Below, in pieces: positions 1-12,335 of a stretch of DNA of 64,000 nucleotides. The first letter of the stretch is position 1; every line of letters begins with the position of its first letter. The position numbers and the translations under genes are program-made. This stretch comes from Caprimulgus europaeus (lineage: Eukaryota > Chordata > Aves > Caprimulgiformes > Caprimulgidae), in assembly GCA_907165065.1 (NCBI GenBank), contig OU015525.1:5768537-5832536 (forward strand), in the 5' to 3' direction. The notes beneath the pieces were generated by a model that was not told the origin of the DNA, did no database searches, and worked only from the letters and a program-made list of their open reading frames with translations.

Positions 1-889
1 TTAAATATGTGAAGTATTAAGTAAGAGGTCCACATTCTCTCCTCAACAACTTCCCAACATGGTCAGCTAGATGTTTCCTACTGAACTCACTGGCTGACAG
101 TGCTGCTATTTGTGATGCACAGGAACATCTTTCGCTCGGCGTTTTTATACGCTAACTGTGATTTCTGCTTCAGCATCTTGGAGAGCCTGACGTTGTAACT
201 CACTTTCTCAACTCAGTCAATATATTAGAAGAAATAACACTCGAGGGTCATAACATGCTGTTCCATCTGCTCTGTCTTGGCCAATATCCTCAGCTGGTTT
301 TGCAAATCAAGTCATGGACATAAATGTTACATGGGAGCCAGAACACAAGAATTACAATACTGGGTCAGAGCAGTTGTCTGCCTCGTCTGGGATTGTGTCT
401 GGCAGAGTTGGCACCATGTGCCTCAGGAAAAGGAGTGTGCTGGAGAGTAGAACCATACATGTGTTGGGAAGATGAATGGAGGTTTTGTGCCTTCATATCT
501 TTGTGTTAAGGATGTACTGAAAAGAAGAAGAATTCCCACATGCAGTGGCCTGTGGCAATCTGCCCTGTGGCATAACTTTGTGGGAGCAAAACAAGAAAAT
601 TAAGTGTGCGATCGTTCCTCTCGGGAAAGAGAGAATGAGTGTGTTTCCATCTCTGTCTTTCTGTCTCCTTTTTCTCTTTCTGTGTCCCCAAACATCTTTT
701 GAATTTTTTCACCAATTTTTTATATGATTTGATGAAGAGGTAGAGGGCTCAGTGACGATGAAATTCCTGCAAATCTGTGAAATCTGGGGAATAGAAGAGA
801 TGCTTAAATGAGGGAAAGGCACTAACAAGCAGACTGCAGTCTGGACACAAAGACACCACCAAGCCCATACCATAGAAGGTAGAAATGTT

Positions 890-1200
890 CCTTGGAAGGG
901 GCTCCTGGAGGGCTCCAGTCCAGCCTCCTGCTGAAAGCACCAAACTGTATCAGGTCAGTTTTGCCTGGGCTGAGTCTCAGGTACCTCTAAGGCTGGAGAT
1001 TTGACAGCCACCCTGGATAATAATTTCCAGTGCTGCACTGTTCTGCAAGTGAAGAATCTTTTCCTGATGTCCAGTCTGAACTTTCAGCTTGGGGCCATTT
1101 GTCCATGACTGAGAAGCATTTCTCTCCATCATCTTTATGACTCCCTTTGGAGTAGGAGGAGTAAGCTGAGATTAGATTCTCCCTTAGCTTCCTCTTCACA
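890..1200 (-). mobile_element. CR1 LINE 3' fragment, old
   Basis: Decayed CR1 read on the minus strand. The familiar CR1 order is visible on the plus strand: GTCCAGCCTCCTGCTG, then AGTGAAGAATCTTTTCCTGATGT, then CTTGGGGCCATTTGT and a pyrimidine-rich remnant of the reverse-transcriptase end. It lacks a tail repeat and has many substitutions, so it is an old copy. Confidence 0.7.
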
Positions 1201-1204
1201 AAAC

Positions 1205-2389
1205 AAGCTCATGTTGAGTCAATCAACCACAGGAAAAAGAAATCGTAGGCAACCAGTACCCCTGGAATTACTTTTTCTTTTATAAATGGGAAAAAAGAGG
1301 GATGAGAATTAGATGTTTCTGCACTTCCTGCAAAAATGTGTAAATGCAGCTCTGCACTGCATTGGCCTTAACTTTTTCCTATAGATCTTGAAGAGTAACA
1401 GCTACTGCTACAAGAACAACTGCAAGTGCTTTCTTTCCAAGCAAATGATAAAGTATCTTACTTTATGTCAGCGTTAAAGAACAGAAATCAGTCGTCTTAT
1501 CAGCCCACATTATGTATTTCCTGAGAAGTTCAGATGCTCTCCTCTCTAGTGTAGTTTCAAATCAGTACCTCATTTGCAGAGTTTATACAATGCCTCATTG
1601 ATCTACCATAGTGCTCCCTTAATGTTTCTGAGTTTGCATTTCAGAGCTGGGTTTTAAATAATTTCAAGTTTGCAAACTTACTATTGTTTTGTTATTTCTC
1701 CCATTGCCTTTGAAAAAAATCATGAAAATATTTCCATTTTAATTTTACATAAAGCATCAAAATAGCTGTTGGTTACACAGGGAAAACAAGGCATCAAGAA
1801 AACTGTATAATATAAAAGAAATCTAAAAATTTGCAGTATTTCCAATTAAATGTCACTTTACATTGTTTGGGCAAGTGGTGGGCTAGGATTTAGCAACTCT
1901 ATCTTATTGCAACTTCAGAAGTTCCACTTGGTAGCTTGTGTACTGTTTATCCATAAAGTTGTACTCTTCTCTGTGCTTCCACAAAAAAGGACACTTTGAA
2001 CAGAAGCCGCTGTAATTCATGGGATTCATCAGGGCTGTACTAAACTCATGAGGTGAGAGCAGCTAGAAGAGGCAGCCAACAGATGAGCAGTTTCTGTGCT
2101 TTCCTTTGAGATCTCCTGGGAACTTCTGGGGCTGTTGAAGGACTTCTGGGAACTCTTCAAGGATGTTCTGGCTGCAGCTGAGAAAGGATCACTATGGAGG
2201 CCTGTCTTCCAGCAGCCTCTAGCAGCTTCTAATGAGCTCTGCCAGCTACTCCTCATCAGACGGTGCTTTGAGCTTGTTTTTTCCAGCTAACTCCTATTGA
2301 GGGAGGGTCAAGCATCCCTTCAGCAGGTACTGTGGAGAAGCTTATATAACTGCTGGCCTTAAAGCACAGCTCCCAGAGGCAGCAGTTGT
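1205..2389. other. intron, nothing recognised
   Basis: AT-rich sequence with no repeat or exon that I can name up to about 2090. The stretch 2090-2390 may be the decayed 5' part of the CR1 that follows, but no diagnostic motif was seen. Confidence 0.5.
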
Positions 2390-3697
2390 AGAAGTGGTCT
2401 AGAAAGTGATTGTTTTTTCTCCAAGACGCTGGAGATACAGAAGTCTGAACCCCCAGCTGTACTGAAGGATGTGCTGGCAGTCTGTGCTTATCAGGTTGAG
2501 AAATTAAGACTTCCATGATGGCAAGAAGCTTGTGACTTCTGGCCTTAGGAGAAAGGCTTCTGCTCCATCTGCAGATCTGCAACATCAGAATATCTTCAGG
2601 TCCCTGCATGCAGATGAGGGGCTGGGAGCTCTGTCCAATGAAGCATCTGACCCAACTGAGTCTCAGAAGGAAGGTTGGTAGTAGTGGGTGACTCCCTCCT
2701 ATGCAGGGTGGAGTCCCATCTGTCAACCTGACCTGCTGTCTAGGGAGGTTCTCTGCTTACCACGACCTCAGATCTGGCGTGTTGTGGACAGACTGCTTAG
2801 CCTTGTCCAGCTCTCAGATTATTACCCTCTTCCATGTGAGCACCAGTAATACAGTCTAGGAAACTTGGAGCACATCAAGTATGGCAACATGGTTCCATGG
2901 GTGATGGTTGAGGGAATGGACACCAGATGGTTTTCTCCTTGAGGAGGAGGGCTAGAGAAGAAGTGGACAGATCCTGTAGGTCAGCAACTACTTGCACAGC
3001 TGTTGTCAGCAACAAGGATCTGGCTTTTATGACTATGGGACCTTTTGGGGGGATCAAAGACAGCTACAACGAGACAGGATCCACTTGACCAAGTGGGGCA
3101 AAAGCATTATAGCAATGACAGGGGAGGGCAGTGATGACCCCCAGTGAGGTTTGCACTTTATGTGAGAGTGAAGGTAGAATTCATGGAGCTCTGCCTTGGG
3201 ACTGATGGTGAGCCAGCTGGGATCTGATGGGTCATGCTCAGAGGGCAGACCAATGCAGGTGATGCTGTGGTGGGTGTTTGCTACAGAATGCCAGATCAGG
3301 AAGAAGATTAGGCCTTCTTCAGAAAGCTGGAAGAAGCCAGCCTGGAGAAGAAAAGGCTCAGGGAAACTTGATCCATGTGTATAAATATCTGGTGGGAGGA
3401 TGTAGAGAAGGAGCCAGATGTCTCAGTGGTATCCAGTGAACAGAGCAGAGGCAACAGGCACGAATTTAAGTTCAGGAAGTGCCATTTCAACATAAGAAAA
3501 CATGTTTTGCAATGCATGAGTCTGAACACTGGCACTAGCTGTCCAAAAAGGTTGTGGAGTCTCTGTCCTTGCAGGTATTCAAACCTGGCTGGACATGGTC
3601 CTGGGCAACCTGCTCTAGCTGACCCTGCTTTGAGCAGAGGTTAGACTAGATGACCCTGAGAGGTCCCTGCCAGCCTCAGTGATTCTGCAGTTCTGCA
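2390..3697 (+). mobile_element. old CR1 LINE with ORF1 esterase remnant, internally deleted
   Basis: A long but decayed CR1 copy in sense orientation. At 2675-2701 one frame reads LVVVGDSLL, the block I motif of the GDSL/SGNH esterase domain found in CR1 ORF1, and the following 400 bases keep the CR1 ORF1 order (CCTGACCTGCTGTCTAGGGA; TTCCATGTGAGCACCAGT; TTATGACTATGGGACC; CACTTGACCAAGTGGGGCAA). At 3265-3345 comes a scrap of the endonuclease domain (GTGTTTGCTAC... with CAGATCAGGAAGAAG). The sequence then jumps at about 3345 to the reverse-transcriptase tail and 3' UTR, ending near 3697. Most of the endonuclease and reverse transcriptase is missing, and the frame is broken just after the GDSL motif. 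The 5' limit is uncertain; similarity may begin as early as 2100. Confidence 0.75.
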
Positions 3698-5724
3698 AGA
3701 AACCACATTCCTTCCTTTCCTTTCCATCAGTGAAGCAGCACACAGCAGGGAGGAGCAAGGTACCTGATTTCTGGGTAGGTACTTGGAGTTTACGTGAAGA
3801 GACAGCAAGTGAGAATGATTCACAGCACAGCTTTCCCAGAGCATATTTGCTTAGAGCAATGTAAATTTTAGTGAGTGAAGTAATCTACCTTGAATTACTT
3901 AATTATTGGCAATAAAAGAAACCACAAGGCTGACCTGCAAATTACAGGGATAAAAAACTAAGTGCAGGTTTAGACTTCACTGAAGCTTTGTTGAAACTCT
4001 GTAGGTATTTCAAGTGTATGTTTAAGAATGTCAAATGAATAAATAACAGCTACTTGAGCCATCTATTCTTTTTAACTGCAATTAGTGGTACACTGCTTTC
4101 TGAAAGGATTGGAAATCTTCCAAGGACAGAATAGGACACAGGATTTTGGTATAGTTGGTACAGATGAAGTGATGTCCTTGCAGGATGGAAGAAGGAAAGC
4201 CAAAAGAGAATGACCAGGCAGATGCTGGATGGTAAATGCCTGGATTTTAGCTCAAGCTGGACAAAGGAAAAGATTTCACAGGCTCATAGTCAGAGAATAG
4301 CTGGTGTTACTCTTAAAGCAGTACTTTGATGAGATCGTGAACATCTCTTCTGAAAAGAGCAGCATAAAATGAATAACAAATTCATGTATTTCAATAGCAA
4401 ATGATATTCAATATAGGTCATTTGCTAAGTGCTCAATTCCAGTAATTCAGGCATTATATGTGATTAAACATAGTTTAGGACAGGTAGGTTTATCATCTAC
4501 AGGAATGGTTTAGAGAACATTCAAGGAATGTGAGAAAAGAAGCTGTTCAGTTAAACCAGAAGTGGTAACAAAGGGAAAGATAGTGTCATATGGTAAACTT
4601 GGTTAACTGAAGAAAAACATGTTTTGGACTGAAGGCAGCCCTGGAAACAAAGCCTCTTTAGATCCAGAAATTTATCCAGCTTACCTGCAGTCAGTCAGAA
4701 GCATGTTGGGTGGTAGGTTAGATGGCCAAAGACTTGACGGGAGCAACTGTAATTAAAAAAGTAGTTGCCAAGTGCTTCAGAGCTGCCTTACAGATGAACA
4801 GGATCAGTTATTTTGTGCTGTGCCAAGGAGGAGGTCCATTCCCATGTTCTGCCTCTGAGGCTCAGGATCACTAGCAGTGAAGTGATTTGAGATTGTGTGT
4901 TGTAGTTTTGGCAGGTGCATTCTGCCAGTTAGCAGCAAACCTATAGCTGTCCACTGGCTGGCACGCCTGGTCTGTGCCCTCTTCTTGCACATTGTGCAAA
5001 TAGCTTATGTGAAAAGGGTGGCTCATCCCTACAGCCTCTCTCCTACCTCTTGTTTCTCCAGTTGCAAGATCTAGCCAATGCTGATGCAAAGACCAGCAAG
5101 GTCTCATTTTCTCTTGCTTATTTTTCATTCTTGCACCATGCTGTCACTGACAGACTTATCACTTTCTTTCCACCTAGCCTCTGTACCTGCCTCTTTGGCC
5201 TTCATTTGCGAGATAAATCCAAGGTCTCCACTCTTGCACCTTCTCTGTTCCTCCTCTCCACCTTGACATCAAGATTTCATCTCTATCTGTTTTTCTTCTT
5301 GTCAGCCTCATTTCATGAAGTCTGCGTTGCTCAGGGATATATTTCCTTCTCTCCACTTTGTTAGTTGCTAGAAAATCCATTATTATTTATTATTGTGTTG
5401 CTTTGAAAGTTAGCCATAAAAATAGATACGCTACGTAACTGCAGCTATTTACAGAGACTTAGCAAATAATAACTTAAACCTATGCCAAACAGGTCTGCTA
5501 CAATTAATCCTTCCCTATTGAAAGGGAGAGAAGAATCATCTATGTAGCTCATGCTAGCGTGGGAAAAAGAAATCACCTTCAAAGGAGCGATGAGTCTGTT
5601 GGCTGCTCTGCTGAAAGAGAATAAACTCTGAATTAAATGAAAACAAACCTCAAAATGTGACATTCCCCTGCAGAAAACTGAATAAATGGGTTTACCCAAC
5701 CTGCAGGTAAAGTTAGGACCACAA
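3698..5724. other. intron, nothing recognised
   Basis: Unique-looking sequence. The longest frame is 104 codons (5050-5364) in a pyrimidine-rich stretch; its composition (F, L and S rich) is that of non-coding CT-rich DNA. Confidence 0.5.
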
Positions 5725-6165
5725 AATTGGTGAAGGGTTTAGAGGGGAAGCCGTATGAGGTGAGGCTGAAGTCACTTGGTTTGTTCAGCCTAGAGAAGAG
5801 GAGACTGAGAGATCTCATCATGGTCTAGAACTGCCTCACAAGGGGAAGAGGAGGGACAGGCACTGATCTCTTCTCTCTGGTGACTAATGACAGGACCAGG
5901 GGAAATGGCAGGAAAATGTGCCAGGGGAAGTTTAGGTTGGACATTAGGAAAAGGTTCTTCACCCAGAGGGTGGTGGAGCACTGGAACAGGCTCCCCAGGG
6001 AGGTGGTCATGGCACCAAGCCTGACAAGATTCCAGCAGCATTTGGCCAACATGTGCCCTCAGACACATGGTCTGAATGTTGGGCTTGTCCTGTGCAGGGA
6101 CAGGAGTTGGACTCGATGATCCTTGTGGATCCCTTCCAACTCACAACGTTCTGTGATTCTATTAT
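5725..6165 (+). mobile_element. CR1 LINE 3' fragment
   Basis: 5'-truncated CR1 with the end of the reverse-transcriptase ORF and the full 3' UTR. An open frame at 5880-6119 gives [20 protein letters not shown] then [14 protein letters not shown], the standard CR1 C-terminal signature. It ends GGAGTTGGACTCGATGATCC...TTCTGTGATTCTATTATTCT, the CR1 terminus with its short tail repeat. Confidence 0.93.
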
Positions 6166-6244
6166 TCTCTTCTTTTGCTTTTGTGAAATTTGGAAACAAT
6201 TATTTCTTATGTGTGTTGGCAATGAATTTGTTGCTGGGGACTGC

Positions 6245-6432
6245 ATCACAGTGGACAGGACTGAGGAGTTTGGGGGTCCTATTCCCACCTATATACCTGG
6301 TGTGTAGTGTAATTGTGAGGAAATTGTTTAACCTCTCTGTGCTTGTTTCTCACTATTAGGTAGAGCTAATGATCCTTCCTTCCTTTGTAAAGCTTTTTCA
6401 GTCTGACTGGGCAACGAAGCTGTGAAAGATAT
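6245..6432 (+). repeat. MIR-like (CORE) SINE, old
   Basis: Lies 80 bp after a CR1. Visible blocks in order are GGACTGAGGAGTTTGGGGGTC, TATTCCCACC, TTGTTTAACCTCTCTGTGC, TTTCTCACTATTAGG and CCTTTGTAAAGCTTTTTCAG. They correspond to the tRNA-related head, core and LINE-like tail of amniote MIR/CORE SINEs. Strand is given by the CTCTCTGTGC block. Copy is strongly diverged. Confidence 0.72.
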
Positions 6433-9400
6433 GTGTCCTTGATGTCACTGCACTGCAAAGTATCTTGAAGACTTCTAAAATTTAGGAGAGGACACATCCA
6501 CATATATCTAAAGTCAGCATGAAACATTGTGGCTGTAATATTAAGATCTAAGAATCCAAATAAACTAGAGTTGGTGCCCAATGCACATTTTTATGCTTTA
6601 TGTTGCTGGTTATTCAAATGTATAAGAGGATATTTCTTCTGTTACCCACCATCCTCCTTTCTCTGCGTAGAGCTTTTTAAATTGCCAAGAATAGAAATGA
6701 GTACATAAATGGATGTATTTCTAAACCACCTTTCCCTTCTTACAGAATTTAAAATGAGGAGGTTATTTCTGCTCTGCTATAAAACATGTGGAGTTGCAGT
6801 GGCTTTGAGAAGCTTCAGTGCCTTAAGCTTTCCAGTTAGTTTAAGGGATATGATTCTGTTACAAGAACACTGTAGTGTCTACCAAAAAATAATGAAAAAT
6901 AGTCCTTTTCTTCTTTTATTTCTCCAAGGCATTGTATTTGTATTACAGTACGGAGTGATGTGATCTGATTACTTCAAAGGCAATCTAACTTTGAGCTCCT
7001 TGTGTTTATAACCATTTGGTCATCACATGTTGGTCTCTCTGAAGGTCTTGGGTAATGATGTTGCCATCAAAGCTTTTATCTGTGGGTTAAGTATTTTAGG
7101 GAATTCATTCAGAGACAGCATTGACAGTCTGTTTGCCTGTTTTCCTTCTCTGCCTTGCTGTTTGCTTGCTTAGATAGCTGTATTTTGAGAGAAACTCTGT
7201 GTCTAAACAAAGAGCTTGGCCACTGCAAGAAGAATGAGTTGTGCTAACAAGGAAGACTTTTCAATGCGACCTCTTTTTTTGAGAAGATGCTTGGGGAGAT
7301 ATATGGATGGGTAGAAGTAATACACTTGTTAGTACATTGACTTTCTGGAGGGGTTGTAGGTCAACCTGACTAAACCTAGGACCTCTGGAAAGAGATGGCT
7401 AAGGAAGAATATTTCAGATGTTTTTACTGGAAGGGCTTGCATGACTCTCAGCATTGGTATCAGTGTGTTAATCTTGGCTTAAGCTATCAGTTGGTATTCC
7501 GTGCAGATTTCTGAAGTGGTGTCTTCTGAATATGGGTTAAAGACCTCAGTCCTTGTTATCCACCTGACATCTGCACCTTCTTTGTTTACCATTTTAGCAG
7601 AGAGAATAAGACATCAGTGTACACAAATACACCCTTCTGAGAGTTAAAATGAGCTTCAAATCCAAATTCATGTCATGGTACTAGGGGTAATAGTGATCAC
7701 ATTCCTCCTTGTGATGTTAAGGGATTCAAAGCCAAAACTCATTTGTAATTTGAAAAGCTACAAATCTTTCTGCCTTGGAATGTGTTTTCATGAATTTTAA
7801 CTGTCAAAACAGAGAAGTCCTATACCCAATTGTCCAATGCGTGAGTTGTGGATCCAGGACAGAGAACTGCAATCCCATATTGGGATGTTTCTTTGCCTGG
7901 ACATGCAGTTTCATTTTTTTATCCTTTATGTCTACATATTAAGCAATGAAATAATTATGAAAAAATAAAGAAATTCTTTCAAATGGTACTTGTAAAGAAG
8001 TGAGGCTTGTTGCTCCCCAAATAGGTTTATCTCTTCAAAAGTTACAATAAAAGTTAAAATTCATAACTGAAACCATGTGACAGACCATTATTATTATTCA
8101 AATAGTTTCTGAGAGAGAATGAAGGTTAGGAGATATGTAGTCTGGTCATGCTAATTAATTGCTTTCAGTTGTGCCATCAAGCCGTCTGAAAGGAAAGGAG
8201 TTGTGGAGTTGTCTCTTACATTGGTTAACAGCCATTAGAGATGAGATATTATAGCTGGGAAGTGTTTATACACATGTCCTTTGGAAAGCATGGAATTATT
8301 AGTGTTGATTGCTCTTGTCTTGGGTTGGACAGCCCTCATGAGCTCATTGCTTGAGTTCTTCTGGAAAATATTATTTTTGCAGTTTAAGAAAGGACACAGT
8401 AGCCAAAAGACCATAAAAAGTTGCATGTTGAAGTTTCAGAATTAGGGAAAGATGGTTTGAAAAAATATACCCCTTATCTTGCTTATGGAAGTAAGAGCAT
8501 TGAATGTAGCACTGCTAGATGGTGATTTGGGAACAACACTGCTCCTTCTGACTTCTGATTATTGGTAAAACATGTATCTGCTAGGAGAGGAGGGTTTGGA
8601 CATGCATGCACTGGCCTGAACAAAGGTCTGAGACAACAAAGCTTGAAAAGTTTTTGAAAGCCTCTCTTGGCTCATACCCCACACAAATTAAGTGACATGA
8701 GAAGATCTCCATGGTTTTCCGTAACAATACCATTCCTGAGTGTTTAACTCAATTTAAGTTTCTCATGTGGCTTTGGGGGAGTCCTGAGGAACCAGGCTGT
8801 TCTCACCTACAGCACTTGCAGCTGTAACAGGCTGCACGTGATAGCTAGGAGGGAAACCTTCCATATCTTGTGGTGCTAGAAATGGGACCACTTAGTAAGT
8901 GGAACATAAGGGTTTCTGGATAAAAAGTCTTGACTCCAAATACAGAACCATCATTTTAAAAAACTTATAATTTACAGGAATTTGAGTTGAGCAGGAGAAG
9001 TATTATGCTTAAATGTCTGAAAATGCTAGAGCTGCTCAGAAAAAAAATCTGTGCACATTCTAAGCTTATCTTAGAAACTTTTGAGTCATACTAGACGCTA
9101 CACTAAAAAAAACCTGTTATAATTGTGCCCGAACTAATTCATCTCAATGGCGAAAGACAGAACTGGCATCTTTGGTCAATATTTATCCAAGAATATTGAA
9201 AAGAAAAATCTCTGCTGTCACTCAGACCGCTGTATTATCAGAAGAAATCTGTGGCAGCATTCAAAAAGCAAAAATTAACCAAAATATAATTTTCCTTTTG
9301 GAGAAAAGTAATTTAACATTTAATAAAAAAAGTAACTTCACTTAGGGTGTGAATCTGCAGCCTATCAAGCCTGCCATATCATTTTAAAATTTATGACTTT

Positions 9401-9749
9401 CATGATTAGAAGATGTCAAGATAATCAAAATACAGGGGAAATTACCGCTGCTACAGTAAATGAATGCTCTGAAAGTACTTAGATTGTGTGATGCTAACTT
9501 TTAAAACACCTTTGTCACACCTTTTTTTGCTTATCCATTGCTTGAAGATAGTGAAGGTTTGGGTATGATTTCATGGTTGATCTTAAGAGCGCATTATTAA
9601 ATCCCTTCCATTTGATACACTGCTCCGATAATGAACCTGCGCTGCAGAGAAAGCCTCAAAAAGTTTAATTTCTTTTGTGCTCAAGTCCTCCATATAAATC
9701 TGCGTGGGTAATAAAATTATAATCACATATTCATACCTCTTTGCAAAAT
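6433..9749. other. intron, nothing recognised
   Basis: A 3.3-kb stretch without any recognisable repeat or frame above 84 codons. AT-rich towards the right end, where it approaches the MIR-like SINE. Confidence 0.5.
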
Positions 9750-10058
9750 AAATGTAATGATACTTTGTATTCCCTCGGCACCAGCTCTCTCAAGTTCTTC
9801 AGGCACTTTATAAACATTAATTAAGGCTTGCATCTCTGTGTTGTGTAAGTGCCGTGCTGATCACCTTCATTGTTTTGTAAAGTGTCTGCCATATTTTGAT
9901 TACTCCAGAGCTGCTTGTTAATATTGTACACATCAGTAAACTGAGGCAGGGCGGTTAAGTTGCATGATTAAATTCTTGCAGCAAATCAGTGATTAAGGTT
10001 GGAGCTGCAATTAAGAGAGTTTCTCTTTGTCTGTTTTAACCACCGGACTAACTCCTGT
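9750..10058 (-). repeat. MIR-like (CORE) SINE, old, reverse orientation
   Basis: Read on the plus strand in reverse order: GTAATGATACTTTGTATT, TCTCAAGTTCTTCAGGCAC, TTTATAAACATTAATTAAGG (tail), then AAACTGAGGCAGGGCGGTTAAGT (core), CAGCAAATCAGTGATTAAGG and TTTTAACCACCGGACTAACTC (tRNA-derived head). About 95 unrelated bases sit between tail and core. The flanks (9560-9750, 10060-10290) are AT-rich without repeat signs. Confidence 0.72.
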
Positions 10059-10631
10059 GGGGACTTCAAAGTATTTTCAGTGGTTTAAATTTGTTTCTGT
10101 GTTGAAGGAAAATTAATTCATAACATGAATAGGTGTAGGATTGTTAATGCATTGTCACTTGGTATCTCTGGAGGGCAAACGTGTGACAGTGGGGCAGCCA
10201 TGAACCGTACGGTGGCACCCATTAAAGGTTCTTTTCCTATAATAACATATAATAGGCAGCTGTCTGCAAGCATAAGCAGGGCTTTATTATGGTGAGTTTA
10301 TGGCTCATTTATGACCAAATGGACATTTTTCCTGTTGGTCTTTAGCTTGCGATGTGCTACTTTTTCCTCATTTTCCAGTCGAGAAAATTGTACCTTCTCC
10401 TGCAATTGGTGTTTCTCTCCTCTCTTGCCACAGGCTGTTTTATTAACTCCTGTCTGACTTCTGTTTCCTGTCATTTTCTGCTGCTCTTCCATCTGAAGGA
10501 AGACAGTGGCCATGTCATAATTATTTTCTTTAACAATTGCCACGAAGATGCTGAGTGTTTCCTGATTAGATCAGGCAGTGCTTACGGTGGAACATCAGAG
10601 ATGCTGTCCGAGGACACGAGTTAAATAAAAT

Positions 10632-11114
10632 TATAGAATAGAATCGTAGAATTGTTTAGGTTGGAAAAGACCTTAAAGATCACCGAGTCCAACTGTTAAC
10701 CTCACACGGTCAAGTCCACCACTAAACCATATCCCTAAGCACTACATCTACACGTCTATTAAATACCTCCAGTAGTGACTCCACCACTTCCCTGGGCAGC
10801 CTGTTCCAATGCTTGACAACCCTTTCAGTGAAGAATTTTTTCTTAATATCCAATCTAAACCTCCCTTGGCGCAACTTGAGGCCATTTCATCTTGTCTTCT
10901 TACTTAGGAGAAGAGACCAAGACCCACCTCACTACACCCTCCTTTCAGGTAGTTGTAGAGAGCGAGAAGGTCTCCCCTCAGCCTCCTTTTCTCCAGGCTC
11001 AATGATCCCAGTTCCCTCAGCCGCTCCTCATCACACTTGTGCTCCAGCCCCTTCCCCAGCTCCGTTGCCTGTCTTTGAACATGCTCCAGCACCTCAGTGT
11101 CTTTCTTGTAGTGA
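10632..11114 (-). mobile_element. CR1 LINE 3' fragment
   Basis: Starts with the inverted tail TATAGAATAGAATCGTAGAAT, then the 3' UTR (GAGTCCAACTGTTAACC...CCACTAAACCATATCCC) and the reverse-transcriptase end on the minus strand (62 codons open, ending with the [20 protein letters not shown] block). It breaks off near 11114, a 5' truncation typical of CR1. Confidence 0.95.
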
Positions 11115-12002
11115 CATTTCCCTCAGATCTCAGTAACTGAGTTCTACAGTCTGTGCTTAGTGCAACCTGAGTTTCTCGCTGCAGCTCTTGAAGCACATCA
11201 GGGGCATGGGAGTAGTGATATTTAAAGAGAAAGAGCAGAAAATACTTAATTTGGGAAGTAAAACATTGTGATTTTTTTCCCCCACTTCTTTAAATATACC
11301 ACGATGTGGACATCTACTTGGTTGAATGTCATCACAGTCTCATTTTGCAAATAGCAGACTGGATCTAAAATACTTCTGTATAGGTGAGGATCAGCTGAAA
11401 AAAAAAAAGAAAACTTACATGGGTTTTGGGGGCGGTTGGATAAAATTTACCTAAGTACTGAAAACACTTTTTTCAAATGTACAGTTATTTTGATGCAAAA
11501 GAATTTTACAAAATGTTCTAAACAGTGCCTCATTTTGCTGCTGGAGTGCTGTACAATTATAGAGCATTGCACCATAGATGAGATGTTAATGTGGAGGAAC
11601 TTGTGAGCAATATAGAATGACTGGCTACATTTGATGTGCTGCTTGCTTTCATTTTTATTAGTCGCATTGAACAACGGGGTGATCAGCATTTGAGAGCACC
11701 AACAGTGAGGATGTTCCACAGAAAAGAATTAATGTTCATGACAAATGCCAGAAGCAGTGGGAGAAATAGTCAAACTGCCCTTTATCTGACATCATATTCT
11801 CTTTGCCCTGCTATTTGTGTTAAGAGCACCTCCCTTCCACCTTTTGGTTTAATGGATAGGAATGGGACGTTTATCTGGAGATCGGAATGGGACACTTATC
11901 CACATAAAAACCCACCCTGGGGGTGGGGTGTGATCTGGTCCTCCCTTTGACCACTGCTGTGCATTTCCCATGCCATTTCAGCACACTGGTTTCTCGGGCA
12001 GG

Positions 12003-12335
12003 ATTACAACTATCTGAAAGGAGGTTGTAGCGAGGTGGGTCTCGATCTCTTTTCCCAAGGAACAAGCAAATGGACAAGAAGTAATGGCCTCAAGTTGTGC
12101 CAGGGGAGGTTTAGATTGGATATTAAGAAAAATTTCTTCACTGAAAGGGTTCTCAGACATTGGAACAGGCTGCCCAGGGAAGTGGTGGAGTCCCCATACC
12201 AGAAGGTGTTTAAAAGACGTGTAGATGTAGTGCTTAGTGACATGGTTTAGAGGTAGACTTGACAGTGTTTGTTTTTTGGTTGGACGTGATGATCTTAAAG
12301 GTCTTTTCCAACCAAAATGATTCTATGATTCTATT
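12003..12335 (+). mobile_element. CR1 LINE 3' fragment
   Basis: 5'-truncated copy beginning in the reverse-transcriptase end (TACAACTATCTGAAAGGAGG) and running through [20 protein letters not shown] and [16 protein letters not shown] to the 3' UTR and the tail ATGATTCTATGATTCTATT. Confidence 0.95.

Noticed and set aside
2256..2726. 156-codon minus-strand open frame
   Set aside because: Antisense to the ORF1 part of the old CR1 copy; composition is not protein-like.
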